Shown piece by piece: positions 48,411-59,165 of a stretch of DNA of 64,000 nt. Under the pieces are notes generated by a model that made no database searches, was not told where the DNA came from, and saw nothing but the letters and a program-made list of their open reading frames with translations. A program made the position numbers and the translations under genes. Origin of the DNA: Isoetes taiwanensis (taxonomy: Eukaryota; Streptophyta; Lycopodiopsida; Isoetales; Isoetaceae); assembly GCA_021234155.1 (NCBI GenBank), contig JAJEKV010000131.1, forward strand, positions 1,473,288 to 1,537,287, given 5' to 3'. The first letter of the stretch is position 1. The number at the start of each line of letters is the position of its first letter.

Positions 48411-49098
48411 TCATATGGGAGGTGGGGGAGGTGGCTCTTCCCAGTCCACAGGACTCTCGTACCCCTTAGGATCTGGCTCTTGTGAGGACATAACAGCGGA
48501 GACGCCTACTTCTGATTCCAATCCTACTGGCGCAGGCGGTTTCTCTGGCACAGGCTCCACAAGCTCCAGGTCGACAAACTCCACCTCCTCGTCATTTCTC
48601 CCCGTAATAGGAGGCTGGGTTTCTGTGTAAGTGCCTTTAACATCGCCAGCACCGTTCTTTGCTCCTAGTTCCTCGTTTTCATCAGGAAAGGATTCACAAG
48701 AGCTTATCCTGGTCCTGATGAAACTTATTTTATCTGGGTCTATGTCGACAGAGGCAACATTGCGCCCCTGCTTAAGGGCGCAAATAGCTGTGGTGCCTGT
48801 TCCAGAAAAAGCATCCAAAATCCAGTTGCCTGGGCGAGAAAATCACTGTATTAAGTTATTAATAAGCCTATGTTGTTTCTGATAATGGGACACCACAGCG
48901 CCTTGTCTCTGTGGGTCCCTTAACTTTTGCAGAATAGCCGGGTACTGAAAAGCATTGCAGGGAGGGATCTTCTCATTCTGCGTATTGAAATGTGCCATGG
49001 TCTTTTTGGCGTCCGCGCTGTAAAAACCTATATGGAAATGCTCAAAACAGCTCACTAAGCGCGGACCACCACCATGTCCCTTGACGTTCGTTTTTAGC
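48411..49098 (-). pseudogene. Beta-class DNA methyltransferase, C-terminal half
   Basis: After an acceptor (TTTGGCAG at 49099-49106) the frame reads GHGGGPRLVSCFEHFHIGFY, a stretch resembling the later strands of the methyltransferase core. It continues to SHYQKQHRLINNLIQ, then an in-frame TGA (48843-48845), then FSRPGNWILDAFSGTGTTAI and GRNVASVDIDPDKISFI. The order (catalytic part first, AdoMet motif DAFSGTGTT last) and the motif itself are those of beta-class N4-cytosine/N6-adenine DNA methyltransferases. The tail is acidic and Pro-rich and ends PPPPPP before the stop at 48411. A DPPY/SPPY catalytic box should lie upstream and was not found. Activity is therefore doubtful in this copy. Confidence 0.75.
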
Positions 49099-49169
49099 CT
49101 GCCAAACAATACAGCAATTAAAAATTAGCAGGAAGGAAACAATAAAAATAAGTCAGCCCAGTGGTGTGA

Positions 49170-49248
49170 CGGTATAAATTTATGCCGCGGTGTGCCTTGG
49201 CTCGGTATAAATTTATACCGTGCCAAGGCTCGGTATAAATTTATACCG
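49170..49248. repeat. Cluster of three 18-bp palindromes in the cassette intron
   Basis: CGGTATAAATTTATACCG, a perfect palindrome, occurs at 49203-49220 and 49231-49248, with a one-mismatch copy at 49170-49187. The middle copy sits inside a larger near-perfect palindrome (49194-49229, arms GCCTTGGC/GCCAAGGC, one mismatched pair). Diverged copies occur at 50333-50349 and 50952-50968. None was noticed elsewhere in the window. Confidence 0.95.
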
Positions 49249-49346
49249 AGCACTGCTTTCAAGGTTGATACAAGTTTATATAGTTTGAGGCCACTGCACA
49301 GTTCACTCCACATTAAACATACTAGATGATTAAAAGTTTTACTTAC

Positions 49347-50303
49347 TTGACCATCTCGGAAGGCAAGCTGGAAGTAATTGTCGTACTACTTTACAGCCAG
49401 TATAGGCTTCTTATCGGAATCGTAACTAAGGCAGCACTCTGTGACACAAGCTTCTCGAAGCTCTTGGAGCTTGTTCTTTTGCTTCTTGAAGTCCTATCCA
49501 TGCACTTGTTTAAATTCCACGTACTCTCGGTGCATAAAGCAGATCTTGTCTATCAGGCTCATTTTTAATTTGAAGTCATTGTCGAGATTGTGACTCACGG
49601 CAATGACCTTTGCTTCTTCGTCTGTCACCCCCACGTAGATATGTGCTTCCACGCTCTTCCAGACTTCATTACGGCTTTCTTCTTTTGAAAGTTCTTTTCT
49701 TGCTTTAAAACTATGTGTGCCTCCAAGAACATAATAGGTGTAATCTTCGAAATCTGCCTTTTTGTAGTCTTTTAATTGGTTGCACTGACTTCTGTCTACC
49801 ATCACAACTAGTGGCGACACATGGGCATGAGAATTCCTTCTCATTCTTTGCTTGAGGATAGCCACATGTGCCGCGTACAGCTTTCGGACCTGAAGCACTC
49901 TCACCCCATCTTCATTTTTTGGTGGCCTCTTAATCGTGCTCAGTGTCAATGAAATGGTTTGCTTGAGGAGTTTGGTCTCATTAACCCTCTTCAAAATAGC
50001 ACTTGACTTATCAGACGGCTGCACAACAATGTCTGCCCCAGGAGCCTTTTGGAGAGCTTCTGCTGACTCCTCTATGGTCAAGGCCTTTGTGGTTCTTGAC
50101 CTTTTTTTGGTGGGAGGCTGTGTATCTGTTACCAATGCTGATCTCTTGCTCTTCCCTCTTGTCACCACCGGTTCCTCCTCTTCCTCTTCTTGTTCCGAAA
50201 CCTCGTCCTTCTCGACATCTTCTTGAGGAAGTGGGTACCAAAGACCTTTGACCATTTCCTTTTATTCACAAAGTATTACTGAGGACAAAATGTCCACTAT
50301 GTC
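49347..50303 (-). pseudogene. ParB-like domain protein of the same cassette
   Basis: The clear frame runs 50255-49494. It has an acidic then basic N-terminus (QEEEEEEPVV, PPTKKRSRTTK, possible nuclear signal), then VVMVDRSQCNQL, YYVLGGTHSFKARKEL and GVTDEEAKVIAVSHNLDN. This fits the ParB/sulfiredoxin-like fold: a (V)xxGxxR-type loop, here GGTHS, then the LxDEEAxxxAxxxN helix. The same frame continues past TAG (49494-49496) through DFKKQKNKLQELREACVTEC and a second TAG (49386-49388) to a donor GTAAGT (49341-49346), which is spliced toward the methyltransferase part. Two TAGs and a frame break near 50255-50303 make this copy look dead, unless they are sequence errors. Confidence 0.7.
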
Positions 50304-50332
50304 CTGTAATGCAGGGTAAATTAGAAAGATGA

Positions 50333-50349
50333 CGGTATAAATTTATACG
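50333..50349. repeat. Diverged palindrome copy in the 69-bp intron
   Basis: CGGTATAAATTTATACG, the left part of the 18-bp palindrome, fills the centre of the short intron between the first two coding blocks of the cassette. Confidence 0.85.
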
Positions 50350-50372
50350 TGAAGCCACTAAGAACAATTTAC

Positions 50373-50768
50373 ATAGCCATTCTTGTAATTTTCCGCCATG
50401 TAATCATGGACATCTTTAGGTCTGCACATGCTTATACGAAGCATTCTACTGTTCAGAATATAGAAGACTTCATCGTTGTCATTTAGGCACTTCATAAAAA
50501 TCTCATCTTCATTTTCTGTTGCAGTGAGGCTTATCATTTCGCCGGCGGGGTAGTAATCATCTTTGGTAAACTTTCCCCTCCCTGACTGATTACACAAATA
50601 AAGGTACGCCTCAGTGGGTTTGTGCTCTCTCGCTCCCCTGTGTACGTACCACGTCTGGTCTGTGAGTTCATATGTTTGTGGCTCTGCTTGGTTTGCCTTT
50701 GATGATTGGCGCGCAAAAAAACCCATTTTTACACCAAAAATACAGTTTTTCTCCACTATTTTGGACAC
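50373..50768 (-). CDS. Unrecognised N-terminal block of the ParB/methylase cassette
   Basis: An open - strand block from ATG 50768: MGFFARQSSKANQ..., then ELTDQTWYVHRGAREHKPTE, GKFTKDDYYPAGEMISLTAT, DEIFMKCLNDNDEVFYILNS and a donor GTAAAT after AENYKNGY (50373). The alternating hydrophobic pattern suggests a small beta-rich fold, perhaps a BAH- or SH3-like reader, but I cannot assign a family. A 69-bp apparent intron (50304-50372) separates it from the ParB block. It may be the same protein's N-terminus or a separate small gene. Confidence 0.45.
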
Positions 50769-50951
50769 TTTAACTGTAAGAAAAATGGCTTAAAGGACCT
50801 AAAATGCACGCTATTTTAACCCTTTATTTGTGTCACTTGACCTTAAAACACAACATTATTACTCAACTACTAAGGTTCAGGACGTTTTTTTGGCCTCTTG
50901 ACACTTTACGAGAATAGAAACCATAAATGTTGTCTTCTTTATGTTCTGGAA

Positions 50952-50968
50952 CGGTATAAATTTATATG
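50952..50968. repeat. Diverged palindrome copy upstream of the cassette
   Basis: CGGTATAAATTTATATG lies about 180 bp upstream of the first ATG of the cassette and 11 bp before the LTR of the gypsy element at 50979. It may mark the original element end or promoter. Confidence 0.8.
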
Positions 50969-50978
50969 TCTCGAGCAC

Positions 50979-51498
50979 TGTGACGACCATACGGATATTC
51001 GTATCATACGAACATTATACTCCTATGTAGAAAAGATGGTCGTCACACGGATGCAAAAGGGTAGTTGTACAAGACAGGGTTTGAACTCGCAACCTTCAAG
51101 TTGCGAGTCACACACCCTTGCCAAGTGCGCTACCAATACTTTGTTGAAAACATTCCTTCACGTCTTTCTCATATGTGGGACTATCTCCAGAAGGTTCTAG
51201 AATGTTCTAGAACCTAAATGCATGCGCGACACTTGGCGCAATCTCATCCATTGGAGTGGCGCGATCCTGACCGTTGGTCTAGATATATAAGGAGGCACCT
51301 CCTTCTTGTCAAACCATTCCGGTTCAACGCCAGTCTTGAGCCTTCTAGGCATCTGTCTCCTATTCCTGCTTGCCTTCGGGCTATTGTATTCTTGATTCTT
51401 GTTCATATATCAGATTCTTTGCCGACCTTGGCGTATTTCTTCCATATTTCTTGCGTATTCTCCACGTATTTTCCTTGTTTTCGAGTAGGTTCATGACA
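50979..51498 (+). mobile_element. 5' LTR of the outer gypsy element
   Basis: The LTR begins TGTGACGACCAT and ends TTCATGACA (TG...CA). A perfect 11-base inverted repeat, GTGACGACCAT/ATGGTCGTCAC, spans 50980-50990 and 51036-51046. A TATA box in GATATATAAGGAGGCAC (about 51281-51297) looks like the LTR promoter. Gag starts 83 bases after the end. The matching 3' LTR is outside the window. Confidence 0.7.
51070..51140 (-). repeat. tRNA-like stretch inside the outer LTR
   Basis: On the - strand: TTGGTAGCGCACTTGGCAAG (A-box like), then about 30 bases later GAGTTCAAACCC (B-box like). A hairpin CGCAAC-loop-GTTGCG lies between them. The T stem does not pair fully, so it is a tRNA-derived piece and not a functional tRNA gene. 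It could be a SINE inserted in, or captured by, the LTR. Confidence 0.5.
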
Positions 51499-51580
51499 GT
51501 TTGAACCGGAATCCCTTACCGGTTCTTGTCTGCTCTGATCCTAAGCATTTTTTTTGCTCATATTTGGTGATTTTATATCT

Positions 51581-51946
51581 ATGGAGGAGGTTCCGACTTT
51601 ATTACGACAGGTCCAGCAGCTTGTTCAAGTATGCCAGTAGTTGCAGTTGGATAATAAAGAGCTTAAGGAACGTATTGCTTCACATGAATCTGCTTCTAGC
51701 TCGGGATTGAAGCTATCAGAGCCTAAGATCAGCCTGCCAGAGAAGTTTGACGGCACTCGGTCCAAGCTCCGCAGTTTTTTGAATCAGATCGGGCTTGTGA
51801 TTCAGCTCCATCCTCATAGATATCCCACGGCTCAAGTTCTCACAGGGCCAGCTCTAAGTTGGTTTGCTCCTTTATTGGAGAAAGGAGCCCCAGAGTTGCA
51901 AGATTTTGCTGCTTTCACTGCAGAACTCGAAGCATGCTTTGGAGAC
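51581..51946 (+). pseudogene. Gag of the outer gypsy element, 5' part
   Basis: Reads from ATG 51581 (EEVPTLLRQVQQLVQV, coiled-coil-like) through one in-frame TAG near 51638. It then reads ISLPEKFDGTRSKLRSFLNQ, PTAQVLTGPALSWFAPLLEK and FTAELEACFGD, which is the Ty3/gypsy gag core (P..F.G....W...  ... A..W). The frame is cut at 51946 by insertion of the inner gypsy element and resumes at 63606. Confidence 0.85.
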
Positions 51947-53585
51947 TGTGACGGTCCAGGGGAATATACGCCATAAATACGTATATTCCTGGATCCGTCA
52001 CTATACAAGTCTATCTTCATAGCCTTGTATACCATAGATTGGGGCATTAGGGGGCATGGCCAAGTTATTCTCATAACTTAGCCAACCATAGGTTAGACCA
52101 TTATCCACGTGGCCTTAACCTATTGGGGGCACCCGCCACACAGGATTCACCCGATTGGTGCCACGTGGCATCCTAGGTGGACCTAACTTATATAGGCTGA
52201 AACCCTAACCCTAGGCCTCTTTCCAGCCCTAGCACCCAGAGACTCACCTACTCGTTCGAAACCCCGTTTCGAACATCGTTTGTTGTGGCATAGGCTGGTG
52301 CAGCAGCCCCAGCAGGGTAGACTTGTTCTTGGAGTAGGAGCAAGATCTAGGTGAGTCGAAGACCATGGAGGCACACGGATCTGGAGGGAGAGCTTCAGGA
52401 GCAGGTATGTAGGATAGTAGTTGTGATAGCTTATCTGGAATTAGCATTCCAGATATGCTAGTATCTTGTATCTAGAGTAGAGCCATCCTAGAACCCGTAT
52501 TCAACATCTTGAACCCTAATCAATGAACCCTAACTATTAGTTAGATTTGTATGATTAGGTTAAGATGTTCTTCTTATGATTATTCTCATGATGTGATGAT
52601 TATGTGATGATGGTTGATCATGTTTGCTCCTCTTGTATTGGGAAGGGGGGTAGAGACCTAGAGCCATATGTAGTATGCTCCTAGATTAGATCCCTTAGTT
52701 CCTATTAGTTGCGGCCTGTGCATAGGAGCCCACCAGGCTATCGAGGCTATGTTATGACTCAGCACCACATAGCGGGCTAGAGGAAAAGTGGAGGGAGGAT
52801 CCCCCCCGAGTGGGGGCCGGGGGGATCCCATAGTGGGCTAGGCTTATGGTCGGTCACTTATTGGGCTCTGCATGGGTCCGACACCTCCCGGGGCAATGGT
52901 GTTGCCACTGCCTCTCGAGAGCTGCAAGTGTTGGCTTGGCTCTCGTTTTGGGGTTTAAGTCGGTGCGAATCGTGTGTCGCCCGCGATTCTCTAGCCGCCC
53001 GCGGAACCTCTAGACCACAGGAAGGGAGATGCAACCCTTCCCGCCTCATCCACCCGAGGAGATGCAACACAGAGTAGTCCCGATGGGTGATGCCATGGGA
53101 TTGCGTGTCCAGGAAGGCTAGAGTCATGCCGGGGCCTGATTTAGCCCATCCGCAAAGTATGCCGCAGGAGGGGCGGATGGAGTGGTCAACCCTAGCCATT
53201 GTCTATAGCCAGCCCCCCCATTGTTATGACTTCGATGCACTCTATCTTGAGGCCTAGCCCGGTCAGTCATCCTCCTTATGAGTCGGAGCCATGGGTAGGA
53301 GCTCTTATGTTTTATGGCATAGGATTATCTTCTTTGCGGTTGTGGATATGTGATGGACTACCCTTCTCGGTAGTATGTTGTATTGTTATTGCTAGTTCCG
53401 ACGTTGTTTATGCTTCCCGTGATAGGAGCCCATAGGGGAAGGGGCGCCAAGACACCTTCGTGTCCCCCGCCCGCACTAGGATTCTCTCGAGTGCGAGTTA
53501 GAGCCGGAGGGCCCATGCGGTTGATGGACCGGATGGGGATTTCTGCCGAGTGTCTGGGCCGTATATTTAGCGAGGAGGCGTCACA
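51947..53585 (+). mobile_element. 5' LTR of the inner gypsy element
   Basis: Starts TGTGACGGTCC and ends GCGTCACA before the primer-binding site. The first 60 bases form a strong hairpin: GTGACGGTCCAGG and AATATACG pair with CGTATATTCC and GGATCCGTCAC, loop about 8 bases. The stretch CTTATATAGGCTGAAACCC near 52185 could be the TATA region. It differs from the 3' LTR mostly by small indels at CAG/CTG/CG sites. Confidence 0.9.
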
Positions 53586-56500
53586 ATGGTATCGAGCAAT
53601 GTTCTTGGTTGACCAAGAGCTAGCACTCGACCATATCCCGAATAGGTAGACTAATGGCCTAGCTATGGAATGGAATGAGAATTCCGTCTTGAACCCATGA
53701 AAATATGGGAGAATTTTTCCCCCATTAGCGGTGGTCGTAATTAGATTAAGTATAGTCTAAGTGGTAGAAATAATATAGTCAAAAGAAACCTTCTAGTAAA
53801 TTTGAGCTCAAGTTGTTCATGAACTGCACCTTCCAAGCAAAAATATTGAACGAGAAATCGCTCAAAAGAAAGCTTGAAAGAAATGGCGTGAAATGACCAC
53901 TACTTGGCCCAAAAAGGAATTAGGAAATTTTGAGAAATAGTTAAGTGATTAGGGGAAGTACCTTAATTATTAACCCATAGTTATAATAAATTTACTCTTA
54001 AGAAAAAGTAGCTAATAAACCTATGGAAACACCTCTACTCCCTAGAAGTTCCCAAATGGTAGCTTGAATCTCTCCCTTACCCTTGTAAAGCGAATTAGAA
54101 GCTAATCTCCGAAGCGGCCATAAGAGTGTCCACCGAATCGAACAGTAATTTAGATCGACCCAAAGGAGCCGCGAAGATAGAGGCAAGATCGCCGAAGAGG
54201 CCACCATCAAGGAAGCTAAGTTGTTGGGAGGACCAAACAAGTAGCCAGGAAGGTCGGAAGCTCCAGCTTGCACCGAACGCCAAGCACTCACCGCCAGCGC
54301 ATAAGCAAATTCTCTTGAGGCTCAAGGACCTAGGCTAGACCCATCTACTTGGCCACTCAAGCCTCATTGTTTCACTCGAGGACAACGACGAAGACTCGCT
54401 AATGATCGCATGGCCTGGGAAATTGAGATCGTGGGCGCCCTGCTCGGCAAGGGAAGAGCAAGTAGCTGGCGGAGCAACTCGGCAACGGAGCAACCCCCGG
54501 CCAACAAGGAGAAAGGGAGAAGAGCAAGTAAAAGCGAGAGCAACTCGGCATCAGGAGCAACCCCAAAGAATGGGAGAGTGGGAAGAGCAAGTAGCAGAGC
54601 AACTTCGGCATAGGAGCAACCCCAAAGAATGTGGAGAGGCGGGGAAGAGCAAGTAGCGAGAGCAACCTCGGAAACGAGCAACCCCAACACCGGGGAAGAA
54701 TAGGGGGCAAAGAAGCGTAAGGAGCAACCTCGGCAATACGAGCAACCCAAGCAGGAAATGAGCAGCTAGAAGGGCGAGCAAACCAATGCTCTAAGAAAAG
54801 CGTACAAAAGAGGCATGAAGCTGGGCGTAGGAAGAGCATGGTTATCGAGAACCACAACCTGAATGGCCGGGAGGAGGATGAGCCCGAGGAAGAAGGACCA
54901 CAACAACAGAGAGGGGCTTAAGGGTTAAAGAAGAAGAGGAGGAGGAGGCCAAAGAAAAGACGAGGCCTCACGCCGGCAACCATATCCAATGCGGTCCAAG
55001 GAGGGCAACATCAGTGAGAAGCTACTTAAAGCTCAAGCAAGATATGGAGTACGAAGAAGAAGGCAAACATACAAGATTTATCTCCGCCAAAACGATCGAC
55101 AAGGCAGCCGACTAGAGTCGAAAATCAAGCCTCCACCACCTTGACCCGATTCCCCCGAAGAAGGTCCGCCATGGGCCAAATCCCCAGCACAGTAGAGCTG
55201 CCCAGCATATTCGACATTGCCAACATCATACCAGTCTGATGATCCAGAAACTCTCTTTCGAGTGCCTACATCAAAGGTCTATTGAGGAGTTCAAGATGGG
55301 CCATGACTACGGAACCACATCAACGATGGCGGGATCTCGCCAGGAAGCGGCCAAAGCCGAGGAGGCCAAGATCTGCACCATTCATGCCAAGAGGATGACC
55401 ATTACGCTCAAGAGCATGAACCTAGCACGGAGGATTAGAAAAAAAAAAAAAATGAAATTTAGGAATCTTTGAATAAGATTTTGAACTTGTATGTATATAT
55501 GTTCCTAGAATTAATGGTTGTATGTATATATATGGAGTCAAAGTCAACTCGGGTTGGATCGCGAGAAAGGCCTCTGCGTCGCAAACGCAGGTCTCATTTT
55601 CGCGAAGCAACCCGGTTTGCCAAAGAAGAAGAAAAAAAAAAGTCAAAGTCAAAGTCAACTCGGGCCCTCTGCGACCCCGAGCAGGGCTATTTCTCGCGAC
55701 GCCACCCGATTTCGGCATTTTGACAGTTATAGGTGTCCAATTTGAGTAATAAAAGTTGCTAGTTAGGTTAGAATCATGCTGAAAAGTCATGTTAGGATGT
55801 TTAAATTCCCAAAACCCTTCATAGGAATAGAATTGACGGCAAGGGTTGCATCGCTGAAAAACCACTCTGCGCCCTTGGCCTTGAGCCCTTTCTCATGACG
55901 CCACCCGATTTAAGCCCAATTTTGCCTAAATTGACCAATTTTGACCCAACAAATTGCCATGTAGTGTTTCTTGCTTTGCTTTGTTTAGAATTGCACTTCA
56001 TGGTAGCTCATTTGGACAACCATGGCTATAGATTCAAAGTCTTCCCATCGGGAACCTTTGTGCCGCGGAACCCGAGGTACCCTAGTCTATAAAAAGGGTC
56101 CCTCATTTGTCATTTTCTCCCCATCGGCTGCTCTCTCGGCTCCTTTGGCGATTTTCTAGCCCTTTGCTTAATCCCGCAGACCATTTTTCATAGCTATCTG
56201 CGCTCAATGGCACCATCAAGCTTTGTTAGATGGTGCGATGAGGCCGTAGAAACAAGCCTTCCATGTATTTGATCATCTTTTTTATCTCCATGCCATTTTG
56301 ACTACAACTCCCTATTACACCGACATCATTTGCCAATATGACCAAGCCTTATAGTTAGAACCAAGATCCTTAAGCTAGATAGAGACAGCATCTGCACTCA
56401 TCACAGCTTAGTTGTCGCTCTTATCTTGCTAAGTGTCTTCTTGTCTACATATAGGTAGTATAATTAAACCTTTTCCTTAGAAACCCGGCTAGTTGCTAAG

Positions 56501-59165
56501 GCCTTAGAAATTGTTGTCACATCGTTGGTATGATACACCAACACCGTTATAGGTGCACTTTCGGCCATACCTTTGTATCATAGATAATTATCTAGAAATT
56601 CATCCTATCTAGGTAATTGAGTCTAGCACACCAAGTACACCCAGTGAATGAGTCTCCTTCTACCACCCCCATGATAGTAAATAAGTACCTTTCTCAGTGC
56701 CTAGTAGAGTGCCAAATGCCAAGTGGGTCATTTGAGGTAGAGTGGATAAAGGTATAAAAATAGGGTTTGTAAAGTAAGTAGCCATAAATAATTGTTGTGT
56801 GATAGTATTAGTTGCCTTGTGTCGTAGGGGCGATAATATAGGGTAGGAGAATCTTCCTTGTAGATTCTCCGCGGTGGAACCACTTTCGACAACATCAACG
56901 AATCGGCGAGAGGGCAACCTTATGGAGGAAGCTTCAGCAAATCAAAGGCCAAGATGGTGTCTGCGGAAGCCGAACACGAAAAAATAAAGGAGAGCCTATA
57001 GGAAGAACGATTGCGACATCGGATTAGACACAAGGCGCCAAGAGGGCTATGCAGCGATCAATGGGCATCATGGCACTTACAAAATTGCTCACATTAGGGG
57101 AAGGGTATCTCCTAGTCAAGGATATTCTCCAAGTGCCATATTGCCTCGAGGAACAACCCTACATCGATGACTGATGTCACAGCTATGCCACCAACAAGTA
57201 GACTTCATCGACTTATGATCCCTAAAAGATGAGACTGGACAAACCTCCTCAGAAGGGAAATTATCATAGGTATCCAGGCCATAGTAGTATCAAATTTGGA
57301 CTTCAAGCAAACATGCTTGACTAAGGAGGTACTACAAGCCAGCAAGGGTGGGCTTCTCAGGAATAGAAATTTCTTCCTCATCAGCCCGATACTTCAGAGC
57401 AGCTGCATCAACCTCGACAGCGCCATCTCAAGATCACGACAATCTTCTGTTGTAGAGATTGGAGGTCAAGCACCATCAAGAAGAGGCATCATGAGGGACC
57501 AAATACCAGAATTATTAATTGATCAGTCAAGATTAGTCCTTGTAGATGGATGCACATAAACTCCTCTAAGCAAGAGAAGTTGCACAGTTAGAAGTGGTAA
57601 AGCACTCAACATTGTCATCAGCCTTATAACAACAGCATGCAATCAGCAGGACGAAGAATAGAATCGACAAGGTCAACACCACAATATCAATCCAGGAGTT
57701 AGAAGAATCATCCTCGAATCTACCGTAACCTTCAAGGCGGATGGAGTCAAACCGAAAGATTCTGCACTTAGATGGTGAACATGACCTCCAAGCCTTTGGG
57801 ATGCAACACCGAGCCTTATGTAGCCACTACATCAAGCAAGTCCACTAAGAGGGATAATGTTAGTGAAGATAATCAACATCAACATTTAGGACGAGAAGAG
57901 TCAAGAGTCAGAATATGTTCGACAAAAGGAATAGGGCACAGGAATGATTATACAACAACTCCAAGGAGACCAGATCTTTTCAACAACTTATGAATCATCG
58001 TCTTGCTACTCCAACGACTAACGACTATACCAGCTTTAAGCAAGCTAGGGGACCTATTAGATAGTTGAGCTTCTTAGAATTATGGGTGATAACATCCATG
58101 ATGGGATGGGCACGAAATTTCGAGTAGATTTTTTTTGTCTTTTCCTTTAGAAAGATGGACCCAAGAATGGAGCAAAGCTTCAAGTATTGGGAAGAAAATG
58201 TATGGAGTACAATAATTGTATACATTCTTGTGCAGATATCCAACATATTGGAACCTCTTAGTGAGAGCTTGATCACCTCGCTAAGAAGGATTCAATAATA
58301 GGATAACCGTCGACCATGTATATGACGAGTACTTCCGCAGCATAAGGAATAATCCGACCAAATGAAGAGAAGCAATCTAATAAGTCCGGCCAACTTCTTA
58401 GATGGCATCAACTCAAAGGTGGGGCTATTTCAAGAGGGCAATAATTAAGAAAGGGTAGATCCTAGAGTATAGATTAGATCTAAAACAAGAATAATTATCT
58501 AATCATATAGTTTTCTATGTGTGCCCAAAAGTAATGTCATCTTGAGCTAACTTGTGGCCATAGGATTTATGTAAGTAGTTCTTTAACTTGTAATTTTGCA
58601 CCTCCTAGATGAGCCGGACATCTTTAAGAGCAAGACTCTTAAGTCTAAATCTAGGCCGATAATTAAGCCAAGGCCAAGTAATTAGCAGCACCAACGGAAC
58701 AAGAGTCAAGTTAGACATCAACCTAGAAGCAAAAGTAGAGCATCGGCACCAACTTATGTACATTGGCAATTATGACCTCACAATAAGCATGCAATATTAA
58801 AAGGCGGCTAAAGCAATAATTGATTATTATAAGCAAGAGATACTTATCCCAGCACTAAAGGGCAAGTACCTTATAATTTAAGTTAAGTAATTCCAATCGT
58901 TACAGCGCATGTCGGTAAAAGCAATTACTTAAGTGCATCATGAGGAATGAGGTCATACACAAGCTACAAGTTGTCGGACCCCAAGCCTTAATAGTAAGAA
59001 GGAAGATGCTACTTGAAGCAAATTGCCTTGGGCAATTTCTAAGTTAATCAAGAAGTCCCATGATATATCTCGGGTGAAATTTGAGAGCTTTTGCTCTATA
59101 GAGGCATAGAGTCCGAAATCACTCTTGCACTTGGGCCGAGGAGCCCGCAAGGCTCTTTATAGAAT
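53586..59165 (+). mobile_element. Inner gypsy internal region, 5' part (gag/protease not recognisable)
   Basis: No gag or protease motif can be supported. 54440-54760 is a degenerate tandem repeat of about 65-75 bp (marker GAAGAGCAAGTAGC then AGCAACTCGGCA), which gives Ser/Arg or Glu/Gln-rich readings in different frames. 55440-56200 has an A-run, a CAAAGTCAAAGTCAACTCGG repeat, the CGACGCCACCCGATTT word twice (about 55700 and 55900) and a TATA-like CTATAAAAAGGG (56085). It could be a further nested, decayed LTR. The rest is non-coding as far as I can see. Confidence 0.5.

Noticed and set aside
48411-50768. Bacterial or viral contamination as source of the ParB/methylase genes
   Set aside because: The coding blocks are separated by intron-like segments with GT-AG borders and are flanked closely by plant retroelements with no sign of a contig joint.
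51070-51140. Functional tRNA gene
   Set aside because: A and B box resemblance only; the T and acceptor stems do not pair.
52200-52215. Telomere-like CCCTAACCCTAGG in both inner LTRs
   Set aside because: Only two units, and present identically in both LTRs; it is part of the LTR, not a telomeric repeat.
54364-54857. Long minus-strand frames of 128 and 152 codons
   Set aside because: They are antisense readings of a degenerate tandem repeat; the low-complexity Leu/Ser/Pro composition has no family match.
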